Shown here: positions 1-5,637 of the stretch, piece after piece | How positions within the stretch are numbered: position 1 is the first letter of the stretch | How the letters are laid out: every line of letters begins with the position of its first letter | Origin: UBA5216 sp043743335 | GTDB taxonomy: Bacteria; Pseudomonadota; Gammaproteobacteria; Burkholderiales; SG8-41 | Assembly: GCA_043743335.1 (NCBI GenBank) | Contig: JAYTWR010000059.1 | Coordinates: 1-5,637, forward strand | Direction of reading: 5' to 3' | DNA length: 5,637 nucleotides | Position numbers and translations under genes: made by a program | Notes under the pieces: model-generated | What the model saw: the letters and a program-made list of their open reading frames with translations, nothing else | Databases searched by the model: none | Told to the model about the DNA's origin: nothing

Positions 1-53
1 GCCCTTGTCCCGAAGGGAGAGGGGAACAAACCCTCGCCCTCCGGGACAAGGGC
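1..53. repeat. Long imperfect inverted repeat (hairpin) at the left edge
   Basis: Positions 1-12 (GCCCTTGTCCCG) are exactly complementary to 42-53. After a one-pair mismatch (13/41), 14-17 pair with 37-40. After another mismatch (18/36), 19-23 pair with 31-35, leaving a loop of about 7 nt at 24-30. That is 21 pairs with two mismatches. A second short palindrome follows at 77-89 (GGCGC-gca-GCGCC), and GGGTGAGGG at 90-98 could compete for CCCTCGCCC at 31-39. Purine-rich GGGAGAGGG-type palindromes of this sort are common as dispersed intergenic repeats in proteobacteria. A rho-independent terminator is less likely, because no T-run flanks the visible right side, although the left flank is cut off. 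Confidence 0.75.
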
Positions 54-187
54 ACACTTGAAGCGGAGCAGAGGGTGGCGCGCAGCGCCGGGTGAGGGAG
101 GCTTTTGACTTTCCATAGCGGCTGAATAGAGACGATTTTTCTTTTTGTGCCAAGGCTAGGCTACACAGACCTGCTCACCCTTGGTTT

Positions 188-232
188 TCCTCGGTGTCCT
201 CTGCGCCCCCTCCGCCCTCTGTGCTTTCTGCG
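188..232. repeat. Five degenerate 9-bp tandem units
   Basis: Read on the plus strand, the units are TCCTCGGTG, TCCTCTGCG, CCCCCTCCG, CCCTCTGTG and CTTTCTGCG. Read on the minus strand they approximate CGCAGAGGA, with a purine-rich tail to each unit. They lie in the non-coding DNA downstream of the phosphoesterase gene. I recall similar CGCAGAG-type tracts between genes in various environmental bacteria, but I cannot verify a family here. An open frame runs across this stretch (147-353, plus), but its Pro/Leu/Arg-rich translation looks like translated repeat and has no recognisable domain. The rest of 1-271 shows no gene or RNA that I can support. Confidence 0.6.
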
Positions 233-271
233 GCTAAGCGTTTTTCTTCACACCTGTTTTTGGCAGAGAGC

Positions 272-1201
272 TTACCCGCCCGGTGACGGCACAAACGTCA
301 CCTTGCCGTCGCGCTGGATGACACGCACGCGCACCCAGTTGATAAACGGGTAACCAAATACTTCAAGCCGCGTGAAATTCCGTAGCGCGCCGCGCGCGTT
401 CGGGTCCGACAGGGGTTGATCCACACGGTAGCGGTGCGTGTCGCCGTGAATGAACAGTACTTCGCCGTTGAAATGGGCAGTCTCGCGGCGGATGGTGCGC
501 ATCAGGCCCGCATATACGCCGCGCCCACTGTCGCCGCTGATCGAATTGGCTTGTGTGGCAATGACCACAGCGCGATGTGAGCGCGCACGGGCCTCAGCGA
601 AGGCGCTGATGATCCACGCTATATTGGCCTGATCGCGCGCTGCCATTTCTGCAGGCATGCGCTGGTTATTACCGCCAGGCACGTTGACGGTGACAAACGT
701 AATACCTTCATGCTCCCAGCGGGCGTTTTCAGGAAACGCCGCGCGTTGCCGCGCCAGTGGTATCTTGTTTTGCCCCAGCGACTGATGGTCAGCAAAAAAG
801 AGTTCGCGCAGCTTTTGCAGGCGTTCCAGCGGATCGGTGGCCGCGCCGAATGCGCGATGGCAATCCGCCCATTCGTTATCACCCGGCGTGTAAATCAGCG
901 GCTGATGAAACAGCGCAAACCATTCGCGACGCTGCAAAAACAGCGCATCGGTGCAAGGCGACCAGCCGCTTTTGAAATCGCCGACGTGTATGGAAAACGC
1001 CAGCGGTGCGCGATTGATTTCCGCGATCATGCTGACGAAGCGCGGTTCCTCGTCTTCGGTATACGGCGTATCGCCGAACGCGGCAAAGGTGAAATCCGCG
1101 CCTGCGCCGCGCGCGGACATGCCGAGGCTAAGGCTTGCAACGGCCAACATTAGGGCCAGCATTTTGGTGAACAAGCGTGGTTGGTTTACAGCGGATGGCA
1201 T
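272..1201 (-). CDS. Exported metallophosphoesterase-like protein (309 aa)
   Basis: Predicted calcineurin-like metallophosphoesterase acting outside the cytoplasm; substrate unknown. The N terminus looks like a signal peptide: basic residues near positions 9-13, a hydrophobic stretch at about 14-29, and a likely cut after AGA at residue 35, before DFTFAAFGD. Motifs in order are GD at 43-44, VGD at 73-75, GDNEW at 107-111 and HGDTH at 252-256. These correspond by position to the D-x-H, GD, GNH(E/D) and GHxH blocks of the superfamily, but three of them deviate (D-T-P, GDNE, HGDTH), so this is a divergent subgroup and activity is inferred. Two cysteines, 83 and 114, flank the central motifs and could form a disulfide after export. 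The frame is open 30 codons further upstream into mutS. I chose the ATG at 1201 because it directly precedes the signal peptide and avoids overlap. No good Shine-Dalgarno is visible, and ATG at 1162 is the alternative. It lies 25 bp after mutS on the same strand, so cotranscription is plausible. Confidence 0.8.
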   Translation of the reverse strand: MPSAVNQPRLFTKMLALMLAVASLSLGMSARGAGADFTFAAFGDTPYTEDEEPRFVSMIAEINRAPLAFSIHVGDFKSGWSPCTDALFLQRREWFALFHQPLIYTPGDNEWADCHRAFGAATDPLERLQKLRELFFADHQSLGQNKIPLARQRAAFPENARWEHEGITFVTVNVPGGNNQRMPAEMAARDQANIAWIISAFAEARARSHRAVVIATQANSISGDSGRGVYAGLMRTIRRETAHFNGEVLFIHGDTHRYRVDQPLSDPNARGALRNFTRLEVFGYPFINWVRVRVIQRDGKVTFVPSPGG

Positions 1202-1226
1202 GACGTAACTAATTGATTTTATTGGT

Positions 1227-3842
1227 TTATTTATCGAGTTGCTTGCGTAATTGATACAGCAGCTCCAGCGCGCCGCGCGGCGTGAGCGCATCGGGGTCTA
1301 CCGCGCGCAGTTCGCTCACAATGCGATGCTCTTGCGGCGCTTCGGGTTCCCTAGCGGCATTCACGGCGTCCAATTGATTGGCGGCAGAAAACAAGTCGCG
1401 CTGGGGGCCGGTGGCTGCGCCTTTCTCTTCCAGCGCCAGCAGATTGCGCCGCGCCGCGCGGATCACACTCGACGGCACGCCAGCCAATTGCGCCACCTGC
1501 AAGCCGTAGCTCTGATTGGCCGGGCCTTCTTCGACGCTGTGCAGAAAAACAATGTGATCCTTGTGCTCCACCGCATCAAAGTGCACGTTGGCGACTTCAC
1601 GAAAGCGCACCGCCAGCGCGGTCAATTCAAAATAGTGCGTGGCGAACAGTGTGTAGCAGCGGCTTTTCTCCACCAGATGGCGCGCAATGGCACCGGCGAG
1701 CGCGAGGCCATCGTAGGTGGACGTGCCGCGACCGATTTCATCCATCAGCACTAGGCTCTTAGGTGTGGCGTGATGCAAAATGTAAGCCGCTTCAGTCATT
1801 TCCACCATAAACGTGGAGCGCCCGCCGGCCAGATCATCCGCCGCGCCGATGCGCGTAAAAATTTGATCTACTGGGCCGATGCGCGCACGCGCCGCCGGCA
1901 CAAACGAGCCGCAATGCGCCAGCAGCACAATAATCGCCACCTGCCGCATATAGGTAGATTTACCGCCCATGTTCGGCCCGGTAATCAGCAGCATTTGTCG
2001 CGCAGGCGTGATGCTTGCGTCGTTGGGAATGTATTGATCGACCTGCGCCTGCACCACCGGGTGGCGGCCGGCTTCGATGTCGATACGATTGTCGTCGCAG
2101 AACTCAGGTGCGTTCCAGTCGAGTGCGGCGGCGCGTTCGGCGAATGTCGCCAGCAAATCCAGCTCGGCCAGCGCGCCGGACGTGCGTTGCAAGGCCGGTA
2201 TGTGCGGTGCCAGATCATTCAGCAGTTTTTCGTAGAGCAATTTTTCGCGCGCCAGCGCACGATCTTGCGCCGACAACGCCTTGTCTTCGAACGTTTTAAG
2301 CTCTGGCGTGATATAGCGCTCAGCGTTTTTCAGCGTCTGGCGACGACGGTAATCATCCGGCACGCTGTCACTTTGCGCGCGCGAGACCTCAATGTAAAAG
2401 CCGTGCACACGGTTGTATTCGACCTTGAGCGTGCTGATGCCGGTGCGCGCTTTTTCACGTGTTTCCAGCGCCAGCAAAAATTCACCACAGTGGGTTTGAA
2501 TCCCGCGCAGTTCATCGAGTTCGGCGTCGAAACCGTCGGCAATCACGCCGCCTTCGCGCAGCACACTCGACGGCTCAGGCTGTATCGCCGCACTGAGTGT
2601 TGCTGCGATGTCTGCGCGCAGCGCCAGCGCTTGCGCAACGTCGGCAAGAAGCGTACTCGCACTGCCGGCGACGATGGCCTGCAGCGCAGGCAATTGCAGT
2701 AAGGTGTCACGCAGCCCCGACAAATCGCGTGGCCGCGCCGTTTTCAACGCCAAGCGTGAGGTGATGCGCTCCACATCCACAAAGGTGCGCAGCAGCGCGT
2801 GCAGCCGATCGTGATCGCGCGTTTGCAACAGCTCACCCACGGCGCTGTGGCGCGCGCGTAGCACGCTGCGATTGGTCAGCGGGTGATGTATTGCGTGACG
2901 CAGCCGGCGGCTGCCCATGCTGGTGGCGCAATGGTCGAGCAGCGACAGCAGCGTCGGCGCTGGTTCGCCGCGCAGGGTTTCGGTGAGTTCAAGATTGCGC
3001 CGCGTGGCCGGGTCCATGCGCACCCATTCACTGGATTGCTCCACGGTCAACGCGCTCAAATGCGCGACCGCTGCACCTTGCGTGGTTTTGACATAATCGA
3101 GCAGCGCATTGGCCGCACCCAGCGCCACCGTCAGTTGCTCCGCGCCGAAGCCGCTCAGATCATGCGTGCCGAATTGCGTGCATAGATTGCGCCGCGCGGC
3201 ATCGACATCAAAGTGCCAAGGCTGCACGCGCCGCACCGGGATTTTGCTGCGTTCGCTAAGTTCGCTAAGTTCATTGCTCTTGCTTTGCGCATTGTTCAGG
3301 CTTTCAGGTGCGAGTATTTCAGCAGGACGCAGCCGCTCCAGCTCACCTTCCAGATTGCCCCACGCGGTTTCAATCACCGCAAAGCGCCCCGATGCCAGCG
3401 ACAGCCAAGCCACGCCCAAGGTGTCACGCACGCGATTGATGCACAACAAAATGTTGTCGCGCTTGTCGTCGAGCAGCGCGGCATCAGTCAATGTGCCGGG
3501 GGTTACCACGCGCATGACCTTGCGTTCGACCGGCCCTTTGCTCGTGGCCGGATCGCCGATTTGCTCGCAAATCGCTACCGATTCACCGAGCTTCACCAGC
3601 TTGGCAAGATAAGACTCAACCGCGTGATACGGCACACCGGCCATTTTGATCGGCACACCCGCCGACGCGCCACGGCTGGTGAGCGTGATGTCGAGCAGCT
3701 TGGCGGCGCGCTCCGCGTCGGCGTAAAACAACTCGTAAAAATCGCCCATCCGGTAAAACAATAACTTGTCGGGATGATCCGCTTTCAGACGCAGGTATTG
3801 CTGCATCATGGGCGTATGGGGGCTGGCGGCAGCGTCGTTCAA
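1227..3842 (-). CDS. mutS: DNA mismatch repair protein MutS (871 aa)
   Basis: MutS recognises mispaired and small-loop DNA and, using ATP, recruits MutL to start methyl-directed or nick-directed repair in the cytoplasm. All the family's key elements are present (numbering from the TTG start at 3842). Mismatch-reading F35 and E37 lie in GDFYELF, Walker A GPNMGGKS is at 622-629, and the ABC signature GGRSTFM is at 673-679. Walker B LVLMDE is at 697-702 with catalytic E702, the switch histidine is in ATHYFEL near 736, and the dimer-interface helix-turn-helix is at about 774-797. The C-terminal DPDALTPRGALELLYQL at about 849-865 matches the tetramerisation tail. E. coli MutS has 853 residues. The frame extends to TTG 3923, but those 27 extra residues do not resemble MutS and cross promoter-like DNA. 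TTG 3842 places F35 one residue from E. coli F36. ATG 3809 would cut into the conserved HTPMMQQY. The connector domain carries an extra stretch of about eight residues with an ELS-ELS repeat. No inactivating lesion is seen. Confidence 0.97.
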   Translation of the reverse strand: MNDAAASPHTPMMQQYLRLKADHPDKLLFYRMGDFYELFYADAERAAKLLDITLTSRGASAGVPIKMAGVPYHAVESYLAKLVKLGESVAICEQIGDPATSKGPVERKVMRVVTPGTLTDAALLDDKRDNILLCINRVRDTLGVAWLSLASGRFAVIETAWGNLEGELERLRPAEILAPESLNNAQSKSNELSELSERSKIPVRRVQPWHFDVDAARRNLCTQFGTHDLSGFGAEQLTVALGAANALLDYVKTTQGAAVAHLSALTVEQSSEWVRMDPATRRNLELTETLRGEPAPTLLSLLDHCATSMGSRRLRHAIHHPLTNRSVLRARHSAVGELLQTRDHDRLHALLRTFVDVERITSRLALKTARPRDLSGLRDTLLQLPALQAIVAGSASTLLADVAQALALRADIAATLSAAIQPEPSSVLREGGVIADGFDAELDELRGIQTHCGEFLLALETREKARTGISTLKVEYNRVHGFYIEVSRAQSDSVPDDYRRRQTLKNAERYITPELKTFEDKALSAQDRALAREKLLYEKLLNDLAPHIPALQRTSGALAELDLLATFAERAAALDWNAPEFCDDNRIDIEAGRHPVVQAQVDQYIPNDASITPARQMLLITGPNMGGKSTYMRQVAIIVLLAHCGSFVPAARARIGPVDQIFTRIGAADDLAGGRSTFMVEMTEAAYILHHATPKSLVLMDEIGRGTSTYDGLALAGAIARHLVEKSRCYTLFATHYFELTALAVRFREVANVHFDAVEHKDHIVFLHSVEEGPANQSYGLQVAQLAGVPSSVIRAARRNLLALEEKGAATGPQRDLFSAANQLDAVNAAREPEAPQEHRIVSELRAVDPDALTPRGALELLYQLRKQLDK
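3251..3277. repeat. Short 9-bp tandem repeat inside mutS
   Basis: GTTCGCTAA occurs twice in tandem (3251-3259, 3260-3268), followed by a diverged third unit, GTTCATTGC (3269-3277). On the coding strand the two units give an ELS-ELS repeat in the connector domain, in a loop about eight residues longer than the matching stretch of E. coli MutS as I recall it. Because the unit is a multiple of three, copy-number change would lengthen or shorten the loop without a frameshift. Confidence 0.75.
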
Positions 3843-3857
3843 AAGGCGGCTTTCGGG

Positions 3858-3905
3858 ATAATATTCGTAACTTATTGTTTTTAAATGACTATTGTGTGAT
3901 GACAA
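3858..3905 (-). promoter_or_regulatory. Candidate mutS promoter region
   Basis: This AT-rich stretch contrasts with the GC-rich flanks. On the minus strand two overlapping sigma-70-like arrangements can be read. One is TTGTCA (3905-3900) with 16 bp to TAAAAA (3883-3878). The other is TTTAAA (3885-3880) with 16 bp to TATTAT (3863-3858). Both would start transcription upstream of, or close to, TTG 3842, which supports that start over the longer frame from 3923. The second would leave a leader of only about 10 nt. The choice between them is inference. Confidence 0.35.
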
Positions 3906-4005
3906 GAAAGCGCCTTCAACCAAGCCAGCAGTTTGAATTATCGCCGACCTGCGGCCCGGTGACGAGTGCAGCGAGCCAGACTACCTTCGTTAGACGGGTT
4001 CGCAG

Positions 4006-4035
4006 GCGATTGCGTGCGATTGCGCGCGATTGCGC
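4006..4035. repeat. Three tandem 10-bp repeats upstream of the WYL gene
   Basis: GCGATTGCGT (4006-4015), GCGATTGCGC (4016-4025) and GCGATTGCGC (4026-4035) follow one another without a gap, with one mismatch in total. The period is close to one DNA helical turn, so the units present the same face of the helix. They end 66 bp before the ATG of the WYL regulator, a suitable place for an operator or activator array. Replication slippage in GC-rich DNA is the simpler alternative. No other recognisable element apart from this, the mutS promoter region and the ribosome binding site is seen in 3843-4101. Confidence 0.8.
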
Positions 4036-4090
4036 TGGGCGAATAGAGGCGCGCACCACCAACGATCATCCAAGATGCTCGCAGATTAAC

Positions 4091-4096
4091 AAGGAG
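4091..4096 (+). promoter_or_regulatory. Shine-Dalgarno of the WYL gene
   Basis: AAGGAG is a full match to the anti-Shine-Dalgarno consensus and sits 5 nt before the ATG at 4102. It fixes the start of the regulator and suggests efficient translation, unlike the neighbouring genes, none of which shows a strong site. Confidence 0.85.
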
Positions 4097-4101
4097 ACGC
4101 T

Positions 4102-5070
4102 ATGGACAAATTCGACCGCATCTACAAACTGCACGACGTACTGCGCGACCGCCGCACACCCATCAGCCGTGCGGACTTGGCGCTGGCAGTGGAGTGCGCC
4201 GTACCTACGATATACCGCCTGATACGCTTCTTGCGTGACAATCTTCATGCGCCGCTGAAATTCAGCAAAGACCTTGACGGCTATTTTTACGAACGCACCG
4301 CCAATGGCGGCACCTATGAACTGCCGGGCTTGTGGTTCAACGCGCGCGAACTGCAAGCGCTGCTGGTATTTGAACACCTGTTTGAAAACCTAGAACCCGG
4401 CTTGCTCAGAGAACACCTGCAACCGCTGTCCAAACGCATTGGTGACTTGCTCAGCAGCAAACGGCTGGGCTTAAGCGAAGCCGCCACCCGCGTGCGCGTG
4501 CTCGGCATGGCCGCACGGCCCGCAGGCGAATGGTTTCACGTCATCGCCAGCGCAACCCTGCAACGGCGCAAGCTGCGCCTGACCTACCACGGGCGCGGGC
4601 GCGACACAGTGACCGAGCGCACCGTATCGCCGCAGCACATCGTGCATTACCGCGACAATTGGTACCTAGATGCGTGGTGCGAACTGCGCAAAGGGCTGCG
4701 CAGTTTTTCTATCGACAAAGTAAAAAGCGCTATGGAATCAACAGATAAGGCGCAAGACGTTGCAGCGGAGAAACTCAATGAACACTACGCCAGCAGCTAC
4801 GGCATCTTTGCCGGCAAAGCCAACAAAACGGCAGTGCTGCGATTTTCAAAAGAGCGCGCGCGGTGGGTGGCGGATGAGCGCTGGCATCCGCAGCAGGCAG
4901 GGCAATATCTGACGGACGGGCGGTATGAGTTGAAGATACCTTATCGGGATGAGCGGGAGTTGGTGATGGATATCTTGCGGCATGGGGCGGATGTGGAGGT
5001 TGTATCTCCCAATGCCCTTCGCCTCTCGGTGCAAGAACAACTGCAACGCGCGATTGCACAATATCGGTAG
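4102..5070 (+). CDS. HTH-WYL transcriptional regulator (322 aa)
   Basis: Cytoplasmic DNA-binding regulator of the WYL family. In this family the WYL domain is thought to sense a nucleic-acid or nucleotide ligand, and members often control CRISPR-Cas and other phage-defence genes. Residues about 5-64 form a winged helix-turn-helix, with a recognition helix around VPTIYRLIRFLRD (34-46) and a wing ending in GYFYE (60-64). The WYL domain spans about 145-212: the name motif is W187-Y188-L189 in NWYLDAW, followed by R200, F202 and D205 in LRSFSIDKV, the usual ligand-pocket pattern. Residues about 242-321 match the WCX C-terminal extension (AVLRFS, then RYELKIPYRDERELVMDIL, then GADVEVVSP). Length is normal for the family. 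The start is fixed by a perfect Shine-Dalgarno. It lies 228 bp before cas3 on the same strand, so it is the likely regulator of that locus; whether it activates or represses cannot be read here. From about codon 251 codon choice shifts to GAG, CGG, GGG and TTG, unlike the first 250 codons. Confidence 0.93.
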   Translation: MDKFDRIYKLHDVLRDRRTPISRADLALAVECAVPTIYRLIRFLRDNLHAPLKFSKDLDGYFYERTANGGTYELPGLWFNARELQALLVFEHLFENLEPGLLREHLQPLSKRIGDLLSSKRLGLSEAATRVRVLGMAARPAGEWFHVIASATLQRRKLRLTYHGRGRDTVTERTVSPQHIVHYRDNWYLDAWCELRKGLRSFSIDKVKSAMESTDKAQDVAAEKLNEHYASSYGIFAGKANKTAVLRFSKERARWVADERWHPQQAGQYLTDGRYELKIPYRDERELVMDILRHGADVEVVSPNALRLSVQEQLQRAIAQYR

Positions 5071-5171
5071 TTATCCGAGAGCTAATCCGCTAATCGCCAA
5101 CATCCAATATCCAGTGCAGTGATTTATGCTCCTTACGCAAAAAGCAGAAAAACAATTTAAAAACAAATAGT

Positions 5172-5177
5172 TATACT
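5172..5177 (+). promoter_or_regulatory. Candidate -10 element of a cas promoter
   Basis: TATACT matches the sigma-70 -10 consensus at five of six positions and lies in the AT-rich gap between the WYL and cas3 genes. The hexamer 17 bp upstream (5149-5154, AAAACA) is a poor -35, so such a promoter would be weak or need activation. Transcription would begin near 5184, leaving a leader of about 115 nt that contains both inverted repeats described next. TATCAT at 5224-5229 is an equally close -10 match but lacks any acceptable -35. Confidence 0.3.
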
Positions 5178-5218
5178 ACTTCTTGGGTGTGGAATTAGCA
5201 CCATTACCTATTCCTTCA

Positions 5219-5243
5219 CCCACTATCATGAAATGCGAGTGGG
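5219..5243. promoter_or_regulatory. 25-bp imperfect dyad, candidate operator before cas3
   Basis: Outer arms CCCACT (5219-5224) and AGTGGG (5238-5243) and inner arms CAT (5227-5229) and ATG (5233-5235) are all symmetric about position 5231. Nine of eleven possible pairs match, around a central GAA. Size and symmetry fit a site for a dimeric helix-turn-helix protein, and the WYL regulator encoded just upstream is the obvious candidate. It sits 55 bp before the cas3 start. It could instead act as an RNA hairpin in the cas leader. Binding is inference. Confidence 0.45.
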
Positions 5244-5252
5244 CACGTATAG

Positions 5253-5266
5253 ACTGCTATTGCAGT
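5253..5266. repeat. Small perfect inverted repeat before cas3
   Basis: ACTGC (5253-5257) and GCAGT (5262-5266) are separated by TATT, giving a 5-bp stem with a 4-nt loop, followed by an A-rich stretch. It lies 32 bp before the cas3 ATG and 9 bp after the 25-bp dyad. It may be a second operator half or a minor hairpin; a 5-bp match could also arise by chance. In the rest of 5071-5298 I see AT-rich DNA and no open gene. Confidence 0.4.
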
Positions 5267-5298
5267 AAAAAAGTGGAAACAAAATAGGCGGGCCGACA

Positions 5299-5637
5299 AT
5301 GCCATCAATAGGAATTACCGCAGTCGATCGATACTATGCCCACAGTGAGAATGCGGCTGGCGTAGAGCACACGTTAAAGGATCATCTTCAAGCGGTCGGA
5401 TATTTTGCAAGCTACTTTGCAGGGAAAAGCTGCCCTGCCTTAGTTGAGGCCGCTAAATGGGCTGGCCTGTTGCATGACTTTGGCAAGTATCGCGATGAAT
5501 TTCAGCAATATTTGCACGGCGAGCGAGAGAGCAGCGCCGAAACTCATCATGCGGTATATGGCGCGGCGCTCGCTTATCGGCAGGAATGGCTTGGCCCCTC
5601 ATTCGCGATTGCTGGACATCATGCCGGATTGCATGAC
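5299..5637 (+). CDS. cas3: CRISPR-associated Cas3, N-terminal HD nuclease domain (partial)
   Basis: Cas3 is the nuclease-helicase recruited by the type I Cascade complex; its HD domain cuts single-stranded target DNA using metal ions. The 113 codons here run without a stop to the right edge and read as a standard Cas3 N terminus: YYAHSEN at 12-18, H29 in DHL, AGLLHDFGKY at 55-64 with the defining H59-D60 and K63, THH at 82-84, and AIAGHHAGLHD at 103-113 with H107-H108. These are the usual HD metal ligands up to this point and all are present. The final aspartate ligand and any helicase part lie beyond the window, so a stand-alone Cas3'' cannot be excluded. The frame is closed upstream by TAA at 5266, and ATG 5299 is the first ATG; its Shine-Dalgarno is weak. 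The motif spacing resembles subtype I-C or I-G proteins as I recall them, but the subtype is unresolved. Its GC content appears lower than that of mutS, consistent with transfer. Confidence 0.93.
   Translation, partial: MPSIGITAVDRYYAHSENAAGVEHTLKDHLQAVGYFASYFAGKSCPALVEAAKWAGLLHDFGKYRDEFQQYLHGERESSAETHHAVYGAALAYRQEWLGPSFAIAGHHAGLHD

Noticed and set aside
1..53. The left hairpin as terminator of the phosphoesterase transcript
   Set aside because: It is over 200 bp past the stop codon and no T-run is visible on the relevant side, although the left flank is missing; a dispersed repeat fits better.
147..353. A 68-codon plus-strand frame at the left side
   Set aside because: It runs through the 9-bp tandem units and into the 3' end of the phosphoesterase gene; it has no ribosome binding site and its composition reflects the repeat.
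1202..1291. Extension of the phosphoesterase N terminus by 30 codons into mutS
   Set aside because: The added residues are a shadow of the MutS C terminus, and the extension would bury the signal peptide.
1770..2702. A 310-codon open frame on the plus strand, opposite mutS
   Set aside because: It lies wholly antisense to conserved mutS, its translation is rich in Arg, Gln and His with no recognisable domain, and such shadow frames are common in GC-rich genes.
4006..4035. The 10-bp repeats as a CRISPR array
   Set aside because: The units are too short and contiguous, with no spacers. No direct repeats of 25-40 bp with spacers are seen anywhere in the window.
4020..4048. A sigma-70 promoter for the WYL gene (TTGCGC with a weak AATAGA/ATAGAG -10)
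   Set aside because: The -10 matches at only about half its positions, and the -35 is simply part of the 10-bp repeat.
3875..4222. A 115-codon plus-strand frame spanning the mutS-WYL gap
   Set aside because: It overlaps the promoter region and the well-supported start of the WYL gene in another frame, and its sequence resembles no known protein.

Overview
The window reads as chromosomal DNA of a GC-rich Gram-negative bacterium, most likely a betaproteobacterium. The best pointer is MutS, whose N terminus and ATPase core closely follow the E. coli/betaproteobacterial type. Genus cannot be set from this sequence alone.

Layout, left to right: (1) 1-271 has no credible gene. It holds a long imperfect hairpin at the left edge, a second small palindrome and five degenerate 9-bp tandem units, all typical of intergenic repeat DNA. 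(2) 272-1201, minus strand: a predicted exported metallophosphoesterase-like protein with an unusual set of metal-ligand motifs. (3) 1227-3842, minus strand: mutS, the mismatch-recognition ATPase, complete. It lies 25 bp upstream of the phosphoesterase gene, in the same direction. (4) 3843-4101: a divergent intergenic region with promoter-like sequence for mutS, three tandem 10-bp repeats and a perfect Shine-Dalgarno for the next gene. (5) 4102-5070, plus strand: a WYL-domain regulator with an N-terminal helix-turn-helix and a WCX-like C terminus. (6) 5071-5298: an AT-rich gap with a candidate promoter, a 25-bp imperfect dyad and a small perfect inverted repeat. (7) 5299 to the right edge, plus strand: the first 113 codons of a cas3 gene (HD nuclease domain), cut by the window end.

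The main biological point is at the right edge. A housekeeping gene (mutS) borders what looks like the start of a type I CRISPR-Cas locus, and the WYL regulator is placed as its likely transcriptional controller. The 25-bp dyad just before cas3 and the helically phased 10-bp repeats before the WYL gene are the best candidate operator sites. The subtype, effector genes and CRISPR array lie outside the window. I see no clearly new system here; the regulator-operator arrangement is the part most worth following up.
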